The notes beneath the pieces were generated by a model. It ran no database searches. It worked only from the letters and a program-made list of their open reading frames with translations, and was not told the origin of the DNA. DNA of 64,000 nt from Flavobacteriales bacterium (lineage in GTDB: Bacteria; Bacteroidota; Bacteroidia; Flavobacteriales; Flavobacteriaceae). The position numbers were made by a program, and so were the translations under genes. How positions within the stretch are numbered: position 1 is the first letter of the stretch; every line of letters begins with the position of its first letter. Of this stretch, positions 40,295 through 51,616 are shown piece by piece. The stretch covers positions 62,001 to 126,000 of the forward strand of contig JAGXRF010000064.1 of the NCBI GenBank assembly GCA_018335925.1, read 5' to 3'.

Positions 40295-41131
40295 ATGAGG
40301 ATTCAATTATTTGTTTTTTTGTTGTTAGTTACAATTTTGCAATCCTGTTCAAAAAGTAGCACTAAAGAAAAAGTAGTTCCAAATTTAGAGCCTATAGTTG
40401 TGGCAATGGACAATTTTGAACCATCAGACACCAATTTAAGCTCATGGATTTTTCCATTCACAACCACTCCTGATGGCAATGGTAGCATGGACAGAGTTTT
40501 TTGTTACACTTCAGAAAAAGAGTTTGAAGAGGATACCAAAAAAATGATGGCAACCATGTATGGAATTAATGGAAGCAAATACGTGGTTAAAGAAATGCTT
40601 GCTAGAATAAAAAAAGTAGTTGATTTTACTAACAATGATGTTATTGTTGCTCGAATTACTCCTTTGGAACCAAAAGATAGTTTGGTGTATTATTTACAGA
40701 ACGACACCATTCAATTTTGTTTAGAAAATGGCACAAAAAACCAACTACTTGACCCAAAGGTGTATTGGTTTAAAGCACCTAAAAACAGTAAAGTAAAATA
40801 TTGTATGCCAGAAATAACCCAAAAAACTTGGAAACTTTCACAAGTTTTTCAGGGAGATAAAGAAGAAAAAAACTTCAGTCCAGCTTCATTAAACTGGTTG
40901 CCAAATGCCAAATATGAAGTTACGCTACCATGTGGTAAATTCACCGGAAGATACACCAGAAACGAAAGAGACATTGCATGCAAAGCATTTAGCCCAAAAG
41001 ATGCCAATTGTGATGCTGCTTCAAGCTCATTTTTAAGTGATTTATTAGAAGTTAACAAGTATTCCTACACCGACAAAGGTGAGTTGATATTGCACTTAAA
41101 CTACAATGCTCGAAAACTGATTTTTCGTTAA
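40295..41131 (+). CDS. Lipoprotein of unknown function
   Basis: A 278-residue lipoprotein: MRIQLFVFLLLVTILQSC lipobox, Cys ~18. The mature part has no domain I recognise. Visible: acidic patch (EPSDTNLSSW), CYTSEKEFEEDTKKMM, a middle beta-rich region and a C-terminal part with CGKFTGRYTRNERDIACKAF and CDAASSSFLSDLL, in which pairs of cysteines could form disulfides in the periplasm. It starts 11 bases after the nucleoid-associated gene. The ATG at 40295 is chosen over the overlapping GTG at 40292. A terminator follows. Confidence 0.7.
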   Translation: MRIQLFVFLLLVTILQSCSKSSTKEKVVPNLEPIVVAMDNFEPSDTNLSSWIFPFTTTPDGNGSMDRVFCYTSEKEFEEDTKKMMATMYGINGSKYVVKEMLARIKKVVDFTNNDVIVARITPLEPKDSLVYYLQNDTIQFCLENGTKNQLLDPKVYWFKAPKNSKVKYCMPEITQKTWKLSQVFQGDKEEKNFSPASLNWLPNAKYEVTLPCGKFTGRYTRNERDIACKAFSPKDANCDAASSSFLSDLLEVNKYSYTDKGELILHLNYNARKLIFR

Positions 41132-41159
41132 AACAATTGATTTTGTTAAGCATTTTTTA

Positions 41160-41192
41160 ATAGTTGCCCTCTAAAGGCAACTATCTTTTTTT
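41160..41192 (+). terminator. Terminator before the giant T9SS protein
   Basis: TAGTTGCC/GGCAACTA 8-bp stem, 7-base loop, followed by TCTTTTTTTG. Confidence 0.85.
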
Positions 41193-41241
41193 GTAACTTG
41201 CAAGGCTTTCGAATATTCGGATGAGATTTTTTACACAAAAC

Positions 41242-44200
41242 ATGAAAAACTTTTTATTAGCCTTACTTTTTCCATTATCCTTACTAGCTCAATTTAGCAA
41301 AACACATTACATTCCACCTGTTGTTGGCTCTGACAACCAAGCAGCTATGAATCAGGTAATGTATATATCCTCCCCTAGTGTTAGCCCAATTAATTTTACC
41401 ATTACTGCCATAGGTGGTGGCAGCATTGCAGGAACAGTATCAAGAGATAATCCGTTTGAGTTTAATATCGGCTTTGGTTTAAATACCCAACTACATGTAA
41501 GTGAAGGTTTAGTAAACACTATTCTCAATAACAAAGGCTATATTGTAGAAGCCCAAGACCAAGTTTATGTTGCAGTTAGAGTTACTGCAGCTGTAAACAA
41601 CCAAACCGGTTTGCCAAACCAAGCAAGTGGTTTGGTATCCAAAGGTTTGGCTGCACTGGGAAAAGAATTTAGAATTGGAGCCATGACCAATACTGGAATT
41701 GGAACCATCAATAATATTCACTTAACTTTTGTTTCTGTTTTAGCTACCGAAAACAATACTGTAGTAGAATTTGAAGATTTGAAACCTGGAATTTCTTTAA
41801 TTAACAATGCTGCTGCAGGAAACACCCCTAATAGCGTAACTTTAAATAGAGGAGAAAGTTTCACCTTAGCAGTTAAAGGACCAACCAATGCCAATAGAGA
41901 TGGTATGATTGGTGGTTTGGTAAAATCAAATAAGCCAATTGCAGTAAATTGTGGCTCTTACGGAGGAACTAACGGTACCAATCAAAATAACCTCGACTTA
42001 GGATTAGACCAAATTGTTGGAGCTGACAGAATTGGTTCGGAATATATTTTTGTAAAAGCCCAAGGAGTAGATGCAGTTGAAAAACCTTTGTTAGTAGCCC
42101 ATGAGGATGGAACAGATATTTTTATTAATGGAAGTCCGATTGCAGTTACTACAATTAATGCGGGTGAATACTTTGGGGTACCTGGTAATTTATTCAACGC
42201 AAACGGCAACATGTATGTGGTAACCTCCAAACCAGTTTTTGCTTATCAAGGATTGGGAGGTACAGATAATCAAGCCAACCAAGAAGTATTTTTTGTACCA
42301 CCCTTAAGTTGCGAAACTCCAAAAATTATCGACAATATTCCACAAATAGACCGTATTGGGAATTTTACTTACACAGGTAACGTAAACATTGTTACCAAAA
42401 CTGGTGCAACCTTAAACTTTATCATCAATGGTGTAAATTACACTAGTACTAATTTACCGGGAGGAATTCAATTAAACGGACCTTTTACTGTTACTGGGAA
42501 TACAGATTATGTTAGTTATACTATGAGTGGATTGGGTGGAAATGTATCGGTGTTTTCTACAGAATCTATTTATTTATCTTATTACGGTTCCAACGCTGCA
42601 GCAACTTATGGAGGATATTATTCAGGATTTACCTTTAAACCAGAAATTATTTTTGAAAAACTCAATGTGGATGCAGATAATTGTATTCCAAACATTGAAC
42701 TCACAGTTAATACACTTTCCCCTTTTGACCAATACCAATGGTATTTTAACAACAATCCAATTGCAGGTGCAACTACATCTGAGTTTACTCCAACACTACC
42801 CGGGTATTACTATTTACAAGCAACCTTAGCTCAATGTGGCACAACTTTTACTTCAGATATTATTCCAGTAAGCGGATGTACGGTTGACTCTGATAACGAT
42901 GGAGTGCCCGACAATATTGATATCGACTTGGATAATGACGGAATTTCCAATTGCACAGAATCATATGGCAATCAAAATTTAATAGTCGATACTATTAGTT
43001 CATCCGGACAAATTCAAGTTGGAAACTACAACAACAGTTTTCAAGTTGCTACAGAAGTTTTAGGAATAAACGCATCCCCAACACCAGTTACCTTCGACAA
43101 CAATTCTCAAATATATTTAGAAAGTTTAGAGGGGTTTGACAGCGAAACCGCTGTACAATTCAGTTTTGCCACTCCAACTTCTGTAGAACTCACTTATATT
43201 GATGCCAATACACCCGGAAATTTTTTATTGAATCCTAATACAGAATACATCATTCAAGTTCCGGTAAATAAAACTTTGACCATTGTAAATCCAAACGATC
43301 AATTGTTGATTGATACCGATTATGATGGTGTATTTGAAAACAATGTCACCTTTTATTCTTCTTTCGAAATTCGCTTCCGATTAAATAGTGGTTCTGATTT
43401 ACCAGCCGGACAAGGCAATTTCAGAATTGGAGCATATTTGGTAGATTTTATCAAAATCAAACAAAAAAACTTACAAGATATTACTCCCGTTCGTTCTTCA
43501 TTTAAATTGGTTGCAAATTGTGTTCCCAGAGATTCTGATGGCGATGGTATTCCGGATGCTTTAGATTTGGATGCGGATAATGATGGAATTCCGGATTTTA
43601 CAGAAGGAGGTGCATTTGCTTTTGCAGCAAATGCTGGAACAGATGCCAACAATAACGGAATGGATGATGCTTTTGAAAATCAAAGCATTCCGTTAGACAG
43701 TGATGCAGATGGGGTTCCAAATTTCATCGACTTAGATAGTGATAACGATGGAATTTACGACTTACACGAAGCAGGACACAATGCAACAGATACCAATTTA
43801 GATGGAAGAATTGATGGAAATCCAACCGCATTTGGCACCAATGGTTTGTTCAATAATTTAGAAACCTCTGCAAATAGTGGAACTATCAACTATACCATTG
43901 CAGACATAGATACCGATAACGTTTTTAATTATATTGATTTAGATAGTGATGCAGACCAATGCTTTGACGTAATTGAAGCAGGATTTACCGATCCGGATAA
44001 CGATGGAAGGTTGGGAACATCACCCGTAACTGTGAACAATCTTGGAGTAGTGCAAAACTCAGGAGGGTACCAAATTCCACAACCTAATTATGCCATTAGT
44101 GCACCAATAGTTGTTAACCAACAGCCTATTAATGCATCGGTTTGTTTTAATGCAAGCACTAGTTTTACCATCATTGCTGCTAATATTACCACCTTTCAAT

Positions 44201-45750
44201 GGCAAGTTAGTACCGATGCTGGAGCTACTTGGAATAACATCACAAATAACACCAACTATAGTGGAGCAACCACAGCAACTTTAAGCATTAACAATGTACC
44301 TCAAACTTTTAATAACAACCGCTATCGAGTAATTCTGAACCGAACAGGTAATAGTTGTGAAGTTACTTCCAATACAGCAAGTTTGACAGTTTTTGCTTTG
44401 CCACAACTAAATAACAATGTGAGTTTGGTACAGTGTGACAATGATGGCGATGGTATTTCAAGAATTAATTTAATCTTATTCAACACACAAGTTTCAGGCA
44501 ACCATGCCCAAGAAACCTTTCAATATTACACCAACCAAACGGATGCACTAGCTGGAGGAAATACTGGATTAATTAATTCTCCAACCAACTTCAATACAGC
44601 TTCTACTACGGTTTGGGTGAGAGTAACCAATAGCAACCAATGTAGCCAAGTAACTTCTATTCCGATTGTGGTTTCTTTTAACCAAATTCCGAATAATTTT
44701 CAAGTAGTTTTTGAAGATTGTGATGATGCAGTTGTAGGGGTAAGCTCCAATAGTGATGGCACTTCAGTATTTAATTTTAGTAGTATCATTCCGCAATTAC
44801 AAAACTTTGTGAGTGATCCAAGTCAGTTTTCCGTACGTTTTTACGCCTCACAACAAGATGCAGAGCTTCAATTTGATGCAAATGGAAATTCCTTGGAAAT
44901 AACTAATATTTCCAACTACAGAAACACCACTCCCTTTGCACAATTAATTTGGGTGAGGGTTGAAAACAATTTAAATAACGCTTGCTTTGGTGTTGGTCCT
45001 TATGTAAGATTGGTAGTAAACGCATTGCCTAATTTAGGCCCAAATCAAGAATTTATTTATTGTTCCGGAAATCCAGCTGTACTATTAACACCAAATTTGT
45101 TAGGAAATAATCCTGGCAATTTTACGTACCAATGGAGCTACAACGGAGTTCCCGTAAATGGAGGTTTGGGGCCACAATTATTGGTTGCCCAAGAGGGTGT
45201 TTACACTGTGAGAGTCACCACCAATAAAGGATGCTTTAGAGAACAAGATATTACTGTGGTGTATTCAGAGCCTGCAACCATAACTAATGTTGAAGTTGTT
45301 GACTTGTCTCCTGTTAACTCTATTACAGTTACAGTTTCTGGAGCTGGTGAATACGAATACGCCTTAGACAGTCCGAATGGACCTTACCAAGATTCGAATG
45401 TGTTTAGTGGCATAGCAGCAGGAATCAGAACCGTTTATGTTCGAGATAAAAAGGGTTGTGGCATTACCCAGCAAGCTGTTTCCATACTTCGTATTCCACC
45501 ATACTTTACACCAAATGGAGATGGCATTAACGACATCTGGACATTGCAAGGAGCAAATCAATTTTTTTATCCAAATACCCAAATTTATGTTTTCGACCGA
45601 TACGGAAAGTTAATCAAACACATCCAACCCGTTGAGGCTGGATGGGATGGGACTTTCCAAGGACAACCACTTCCATCTACCGACTATTGGTATGTGATAG
45701 AATTAGAAGATGGAAGAGTGGCCAAAGGGCATTTTTCTTTAATTAGATAA
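41242..45750 (+). CDS. Large cell-surface protein with IgGFc-binding-like domain, TSP3 repeats and T9SS type B sorting domain
   Basis: About 1502 residues. Signal peptide (MKNFLLALLFPLSLLAQ); residues ~20-490 resemble the IgGFc-binding domain of Bacteroidota surface proteins; an Ig-like segment follows (VNTLSPFDQYQWYF). Calcium-type thrombospondin-3 motifs cluster at ~549, ~763, ~821 and ~888 (DSDNDGVPDNIDIDLDNDG and similar); then Ig-like PKD/SprB-like modules (~950-1400; QWQVSTDAGATWNN) and a C-terminal gliding-motility/T9SS type B domain (~1420-1502; YFTPNGDGINDIW...HFSLIR). Likely anchored at the cell surface as an adhesin or matrix protein. ATG 41221 is an alternative start. The SDR gene follows after one base, probably cotranscribed. 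Confidence 0.87.
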   Translation: MKNFLLALLFPLSLLAQFSKTHYIPPVVGSDNQAAMNQVMYISSPSVSPINFTITAIGGGSIAGTVSRDNPFEFNIGFGLNTQLHVSEGLVNTILNNKGYIVEAQDQVYVAVRVTAAVNNQTGLPNQASGLVSKGLAALGKEFRIGAMTNTGIGTINNIHLTFVSVLATENNTVVEFEDLKPGISLINNAAAGNTPNSVTLNRGESFTLAVKGPTNANRDGMIGGLVKSNKPIAVNCGSYGGTNGTNQNNLDLGLDQIVGADRIGSEYIFVKAQGVDAVEKPLLVAHEDGTDIFINGSPIAVTTINAGEYFGVPGNLFNANGNMYVVTSKPVFAYQGLGGTDNQANQEVFFVPPLSCETPKIIDNIPQIDRIGNFTYTGNVNIVTKTGATLNFIINGVNYTSTNLPGGIQLNGPFTVTGNTDYVSYTMSGLGGNVSVFSTESIYLSYYGSNAAATYGGYYSGFTFKPEIIFEKLNVDADNCIPNIELTVNTLSPFDQYQWYFNNNPIAGATTSEFTPTLPGYYYLQATLAQCGTTFTSDIIPVSGCTVDSDNDGVPDNIDIDLDNDGISNCTESYGNQNLIVDTISSSGQIQVGNYNNSFQVATEVLGINASPTPVTFDNNSQIYLESLEGFDSETAVQFSFATPTSVELTYIDANTPGNFLLNPNTEYIIQVPVNKTLTIVNPNDQLLIDTDYDGVFENNVTFYSSFEIRFRLNSGSDLPAGQGNFRIGAYLVDFIKIKQKNLQDITPVRSSFKLVANCVPRDSDGDGIPDALDLDADNDGIPDFTEGGAFAFAANAGTDANNNGMDDAFENQSIPLDSDADGVPNFIDLDSDNDGIYDLHEAGHNATDTNLDGRIDGNPTAFGTNGLFNNLETSANSGTINYTIADIDTDNVFNYIDLDSDADQCFDVIEAGFTDPDNDGRLGTSPVTVNNLGVVQNSGGYQIPQPNYAISAPIVVNQQPINASVCFNASTSFTIIAANITTFQWQVSTDAGATWNNITNNTNYSGATTATLSINNVPQTFNNNRYRVILNRTGNSCEVTSNTASLTVFALPQLNNNVSLVQCDNDGDGISRINLILFNTQVSGNHAQETFQYYTNQTDALAGGNTGLINSPTNFNTASTTVWVRVTNSNQCSQVTSIPIVVSFNQIPNNFQVVFEDCDDAVVGVSSNSDGTSVFNFSSIIPQLQNFVSDPSQFSVRFYASQQDAELQFDANGNSLEITNISNYRNTTPFAQLIWVRVENNLNNACFGVGPYVRLVVNALPNLGPNQEFIYCSGNPAVLLTPNLLGNNPGNFTYQWSYNGVPVNGGLGPQLLVAQEGVYTVRVTTNKGCFREQDITVVYSEPATITNVEVVDLSPVNSITVTVSGAGEYEYALDSPNGPYQDSNVFSGIAAGIRTVYVRDKKGCGITQQAVSILRIPPYFTPNGDGINDIWTLQGANQFFYPNTQIYVFDRYGKLIKHIQPVEAGWDGTFQGQPLPSTDYWYVIELEDGRVAKGHFSLIR

Positions 45751-45751
45751 T

Positions 45752-46558
45752 ATGAACAAAGTTGTACTAATTACAGGAGCATCTTCCGGAATTGGAAAAT
45801 CCGTTGCATTGTATCTACAAGAAAAAGGATATATCGTTTATGGCACAAGTCGTGATCCGAAAAACTACCCAAAAAGTCCCATTACGTTGGTTCCATTAGA
45901 TGTAAGAAATTTACAACAAATACAACAATGCATTTCTTATGTTAAAGAAATGGAGGGTAAAATAGATGTTTTGATTAATAATGCAGGAGTAGGTATCACC
46001 GGACCATTAGAGGAAATCCCAATGGATGCTATTAAAAACCAAATGGAGACCAACTTATATGGGCCAATTGCCATGATGCAAGAAGTTTTGCCAACCATGC
46101 GAGAACAAAAATCAGGGTTAATCATCAATATTACTTCTATAGCAGGATACATGGGGCTTCCCTATCGTGCACCATACTCTGCCTCAAAAGGTGCTTTAGC
46201 ATTAATTTCGGAGGGTATTAGAATGGAGGTATCCGAATTTGGAATTAAAGTCTGTACCGTAGCACCGGGAGACTTTTCTACCAATATTGCAGCTGGTAGA
46301 TTTCATGCTCCATTAAAAAAAGATTCTCCGTACTACACTACGTACCAAAACCAACTAAAACAAATGAATGACCATGTTGCAGAGGGTAGCGACCCATTGC
46401 TGTTGGCAAAAAAGGTGGAAAAAATCATTCGTAATAACCAACCTAAAGTACACTACCCAATTGGAGCATTCCTGCAAAAGTTTTCCATCTTTTTAAAGAA
46501 AATTTTACCCGATACTTGGTATGAAAAAATGCTAAAAAACCATTACCAATTGAAATAA
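45752..46558 (+). CDS. Short-chain dehydrogenase/reductase
   Basis: A 268-residue classical SDR: cofactor motif TGASSGIG (~8-15), NNAG (~85), catalytic Ser in NITSIAGYMG, Tyr and Lys in YSASKGAL (~151-155), and PGDFSTNI after the active site. The acidic/basic residue after the first loop reads GTSRDPKNY, and the Arg favours NADPH. The substrate is unknown, with similarity to oxidoreductases acting on lipids or small ketones. It starts one base after the stop of the giant surface protein, so they are coupled, although no functional tie is apparent. Confidence 0.88.
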   Translation: MNKVVLITGASSGIGKSVALYLQEKGYIVYGTSRDPKNYPKSPITLVPLDVRNLQQIQQCISYVKEMEGKIDVLINNAGVGITGPLEEIPMDAIKNQMETNLYGPIAMMQEVLPTMREQKSGLIINITSIAGYMGLPYRAPYSASKGALALISEGIRMEVSEFGIKVCTVAPGDFSTNIAAGRFHAPLKKDSPYYTTYQNQLKQMNDHVAEGSDPLLLAKKVEKIIRNNQPKVHYPIGAFLQKFSIFLKKILPDTWYEKMLKNHYQLK

Positions 46559-46607
46559 GATGTAGATTCTAGCCATATATTATCTCATAAAATTGCAAAA
46601 TCTATTG

Positions 46608-46615
46608 TACTTTTG
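46608..46615 (+). promoter_or_regulatory. Candidate -7 box of the transaldolase gene
   Basis: TACTTTTG matches TAnnTTTG, 24 bases before ATG 46640. The track's start at 46613 lies in it. Confidence 0.5.
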
Positions 46616-46639
46616 CACCAACTACTTAAAAAAGCAACC

Positions 46640-47296
46640 ATGAAATTTTTTATTGACACAGCTAACTTAGAACAAATTAAAGAAGCCCAATCTCTTGGGA
46701 TTTTAGATGGTGTTACCACCAATCCTTCATTAATGGCAAAAGAAGGCATTACAGGAAACAACAACATTTTGAAACATTATGTGGATATTTGTAAAATTGT
46801 AGATGGAGATGTGAGTGCAGAAGTAATCGCTACTGATTACGAAGGCATGATTAAAGAAGGAGAAATTTTGGCTGAATTACATCCGCAAATTGTAGTAAAA
46901 ATCCCGATGACCAAAGAAGGCATCAAAGCTTGTAAATACTTTAGTAACAAAGGCATCAAAACCAATGTAACTTTGGTTTTTTCAGCCGGTCAAGCATTAT
47001 TAGCTGCTAAAGCAGGTGCAACCTATGTTTCACCTTTTATTGGTAGATTAGACGATGTTTCAACCGATGGATTAAACTTGATTGCAGAAATCAGAGAAAT
47101 TTATGAAAACTACGGTTTTGAAACCCAAATATTAGCTGCTTCTGTTCGTCATACCATGCATATTATAAACTGTGCTAAAATTGGTGCAGATGTAATGACA
47201 GGACCTCTTTCGGCAATTTTAGGCTTATTAAAACATCCGTTAACCGATATTGGTTTAGCTCAATTTTTGGCAGATCATGCCAAAGGAAATCACTAA
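46640..47296 (+). CDS. fsa: Transaldolase / fructose-6-phosphate aldolase (TalC/FSA type)
   Basis: A 218-residue class I aldolase of the short transaldolase family: [15 protein letters not shown]-terminus, DGVTTNPSL (~32), the Schiff-base lysine in IVVKIPMT (~86), [30 protein letters not shown], and ILAASVRH. Short members are either transaldolases (pentose phosphate pathway) or FSA; sequence alone does not separate them with certainty, and in flavobacteria transaldolase is the likelier duty. Monocistronic between its own -7 box and a strong terminator that begins at its stop codon. Confidence 0.93.
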   Translation: MKFFIDTANLEQIKEAQSLGILDGVTTNPSLMAKEGITGNNNILKHYVDICKIVDGDVSAEVIATDYEGMIKEGEILAELHPQIVVKIPMTKEGIKACKYFSNKGIKTNVTLVFSAGQALLAAKAGATYVSPFIGRLDDVSTDGLNLIAEIREIYENYGFETQILAASVRHTMHIINCAKIGADVMTGPLSAILGLLKHPLTDIGLAQFLADHAKGNH

Positions 47297-47321
47297 AAAA
47301 AGCGGCTTAAGCCGCTTTTTT
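47295..47321 (+). terminator. Terminator of the transaldolase gene
   Basis: Near-perfect palindrome AAAAAAGCGGCTTAAGCCGC followed by TTTTTT, starting at the stop codon. Confidence 0.9.
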
Positions 47322-47340
47322 AGTATTTGTAAAATTTGTA

Positions 47341-48741
47341 TTACTTCAAATGATTTTCAAAATCAACCGCAAATAAATTGACAAAAGGTTGTACAATAAC
47401 ACCATTTTCATTCAAAATCATGGAGCGTTGTAATTTCAGCAACACCCATTTTTCTTTTAACACTTCAAAATTTACCGCACGAAACTGTTTGATTTTACCA
47501 TAGTTTAAGTCTTTAATTGCTGCTTGCCAATCTTCCATATCCTTATCTATATTTATAGCTATAAAATCATAGTGTGGATATTTAGTCTGAAAATCTACCA
47601 CTTTCTTGTGTACAGAATATCTATGTGATTCTGCTTTAGATGTCCAAAAAAACACTACAGATTTTCTTTTAAAAACATCTACTGAAGAAATGGTGTCTAG
47701 TGACAGTGTTTGCAACTCATTTACTGGAATTTTATTACCAATTTGAAGGTTATGAATGTGGTTGCCAATATTGGTAATCTCGTTTAACACTTCCGGGTCT
47801 TTTGATTTCGATTTAAATGCATCAATAAAAGCAGTATTGTTTTTCACATCTTGGTCTTCCAACAAATAAGAATAAGCAATATGAGTAAAAATCTTATTCT
47901 TCGACTTTTGAGAGGTAAAAATAGTATCTGCAATAGATAATTTGTGCAATCCTATCTGCAACAATTGCTCTCCCTTATTTGCAATACTCTGTGTCTTTTC
48001 AAAAGCAATGGCACTCATCATATGATTCAAATACTGCATAAATGGGGAATAGTACATTAAATCTTTTGCATTGTAATCGATATTATTTCGATGAGAAAAA
48101 TACGAAGCAGGTAGCTCCTTAAATAAGTTATGTCCGGTTCGAACATTATGTGCCAAAGGGTAAATTTCTTTTTTGATGTAATGACTAAAATACAAAGCAG
48201 TTCTGGCATACAAATCAAAACCTTCACTCCAATTTAACTTGCTCTTTTTATCTTCAAAAAATTCTTTTTTCACCAAAAAAATAGAATCAATATACTGTTG
48301 AAATTGCTTTGGCTCATAATCATAAACTTCAAACATCTTCTGACGATCACTTTCATTTTTCAAATACAATTCCATTAAAAAATTGTTCTTGTCTTCTCCC
48401 TTACCACAAAACACAACTGACTCGTCAAAATCTTGGGTATTTAAACGAACCATCAAACTGTCATTTTGGTCAAAATATACATATTGGTATTCCGGCTCGT
48501 GCTTAAAGGAATACATTCCAGGAACTAAGGAATCAAACTTTTTAAAAAAACGATTGTTTTTATCTAAGTATAATGTATCCAATATCTCCTCATTTTGCAT
48601 AAACAACACGTATGGAGAAGTTGGGTTGATGATTTCGCCACCAAAATAGGCAACATAATCTTTCTTTCCGAAATAATTACAGGAAGTTAATAAAGAGAGT
48701 AATCCTACTAAACTAAGGTAAATTGGGTAATGCTTATTCAA
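47341..48741 (-). CDS. TlpA-like thioredoxin-fold lipoprotein without the CXXC motif
   Basis: A 466-residue lipoprotein (lipobox LLTSC, Cys ~21). The N-terminal ~200 residues include a DUF4369-like beta domain (GGEIINPTSPYVLFMQN), the middle is helical, and the C-terminal ~140 residues have a thioredoxin-like fold (VDVFKRKSVVFFWTSKAESHRYSVHKKVVDFQTKYPHYDFIAINID...ILNENG). The redox CXXC that normally follows FW is TSKAES, so it has no dithiol activity; a binding or scaffold role is likely. The start is TTG at 48741: no in-frame ATG exists nearby, the signal peptide starts there, and a TACATTTG box lies 22 bases upstream. Confidence 0.8.
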   Translation of the reverse strand: MNKHYPIYLSLVGLLSLLTSCNYFGKKDYVAYFGGEIINPTSPYVLFMQNEEILDTLYLDKNNRFFKKFDSLVPGMYSFKHEPEYQYVYFDQNDSLMVRLNTQDFDESVVFCGKGEDKNNFLMELYLKNESDRQKMFEVYDYEPKQFQQYIDSIFLVKKEFFEDKKSKLNWSEGFDLYARTALYFSHYIKKEIYPLAHNVRTGHNLFKELPASYFSHRNNIDYNAKDLMYYSPFMQYLNHMMSAIAFEKTQSIANKGEQLLQIGLHKLSIADTIFTSQKSKNKIFTHIAYSYLLEDQDVKNNTAFIDAFKSKSKDPEVLNEITNIGNHIHNLQIGNKIPVNELQTLSLDTISSVDVFKRKSVVFFWTSKAESHRYSVHKKVVDFQTKYPHYDFIAINIDKDMEDWQAAIKDLNYGKIKQFRAVNFEVLKEKWVLLKLQRSMILNENGVIVQPFVNLFAVDFENHLK

Positions 48742-48763
48742 TCGTTTTCCATTTTGCGAATAA

Positions 48764-48771
48764 CAAATGTA
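48764..48771 (-). promoter_or_regulatory. Candidate -7 box of the TlpA-like lipoprotein
   Basis: TACATTTG on the minus strand matches TAnnTTTG, 22 bases before the TTG start. Confidence 0.45.
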
Positions 48772-48824
48772 TCAGTAAGGACTCAAGAAGGATGTTAATA
48801 GGTAGTTAAATAACTAATTTTTAG

Positions 48825-50513
<1,689 letters not shown>

Positions 50514-50566
50514 ACCCCAATTTGCATTGCCAAAATAATATTTAACAATTGCTGATGTAAATCAGC

Positions 50567-50596
50567 TTTTGCTTTTGGTAAATTGGTTATTTTCGT
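50567..50596 (+). promoter_or_regulatory. Candidate promoter of lpxK (near-leaderless)
   Basis: TTTTG at 50567-50571, 17 bases, then TATTTTCG at 50589-50596 (one mismatch to TAnnTTTG), three bases before the ATG. Confidence 0.4.
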
Positions 50597-50599
50597 AGC

Positions 50600-51616
50600 A
50601 TGCGTTTGCTCAGAATTTTGTTGTTCCCACTTTCTGTGGGATATGGTTTGATTACATGGGTTCGAAATTGGTTGTACGATTTTCGAATTTTTTCCGTGTA
50701 CCAACCTCCTATTCCGGCTATTACCGTTGGCAATTTATCGGTTGGAGGCACCGGAAAAACTCCGATGTTAGAGTATTTGATTCAGTTGTTGCACCAAGAT
50801 TTTTTGGTTGCGACACTAAGCAGGGGTTATGGTAGAAAAAGCAAAGGCTATTTGTTGGCCAATCCGAAATTAACTGCAAAAGATATAGGAGACGAACCAT
50901 TTCAAATATTTCAAAAATTTTCAGACATTGTGGTTGCTGTTTGTGAAAACCGTAAAGTTGGCATTCAGAAAATCCTTCATGACCACCCCAAAACACAAGT
51001 TATTTTGTTAGACGATGCCTTTCAACATCGAAGGGTGCAAGCCGGATTGCAAATTTTATTGACCAAATACAACGATTTGTTTGTGGATGATTGGATGCTC
51101 CCTACCGGAAATCTTCGTGAATTTAGTTCTGGAGTCAATAGAGCTTCCATAGTAATTGTTACCAAATGTCCGGAAAATTTATCCGCAGAAGAACAAGCAA
51201 GTATTCGAAAAAAACTTTCTTTAAAACCATCTATATCTCTTTTTTTTAGCAGTATTCAATACAGTAATTTGGTGTATTCCCAAAACGAAAAAGCATCCTT
51301 ACAAGAAATCATTAACCAACCCAAAGTGGTGTTGGCAGGTATTGCAGATCCTAAGTTATTTATAGAAAAAGTAAAAGGAGAAAAAGACACTACTCTGATT
51401 TTTCCGGACCATCATGCATTTACTAAAGCTGATATCCAAAAAATTAAAATTACTGCTAAAAACAAACCGATAATTACTACTGAAAAAGATTATGTTCGAT
51501 TAAAAGACAGCGAAATAGCCAACCAACTATACTATTTACCCATTGAGGTAAAAATTATCAACGAATTTCAAAAACTAGATCAAATTATTTACCAATATGT
51601 GGGAAAAAATTCATGA
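50600..51616 (+). CDS. lpxK: Tetraacyldisaccharide 4'-kinase
   Basis: Inner-membrane kinase that phosphorylates the 4' position of the lipid A disaccharide precursor. 338 residues. A hydrophobic N-terminus (LLRILLFPLSVGYGLITWVRNWLYD) associates with the membrane; the P-loop is VGNLSVGGTGKTPMLEYL (~49-58); LLDDAFQHRRVQAGLQILL is the family's DDGFQH-type motif with an Ala in place of Gly. The C-terminal domain has ITTEKDYVRL. Its 3' end overlaps the start of punA by 20 bases, so the two are coupled. Confidence 0.95.
   Translation: MRLLRILLFPLSVGYGLITWVRNWLYDFRIFSVYQPPIPAITVGNLSVGGTGKTPMLEYLIQLLHQDFLVATLSRGYGRKSKGYLLANPKLTAKDIGDEPFQIFQKFSDIVVAVCENRKVGIQKILHDHPKTQVILLDDAFQHRRVQAGLQILLTKYNDLFVDDWMLPTGNLREFSSGVNRASIVIVTKCPENLSAEEQASIRKKLSLKPSISLFFSSIQYSNLVYSQNEKASLQEIINQPKVVLAGIADPKLFIEKVKGEKDTTLIFPDHHAFTKADIQKIKITAKNKPIITTEKDYVRLKDSEIANQLYYLPIEVKIINEFQKLDQIIYQYVGKNS

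Noticed and set aside
42527-42829. A 100-codon plus-strand ORF in the giant surface protein gene
   Set aside because: It lies in an alternative frame of a gene whose main frame has clear domain motifs.
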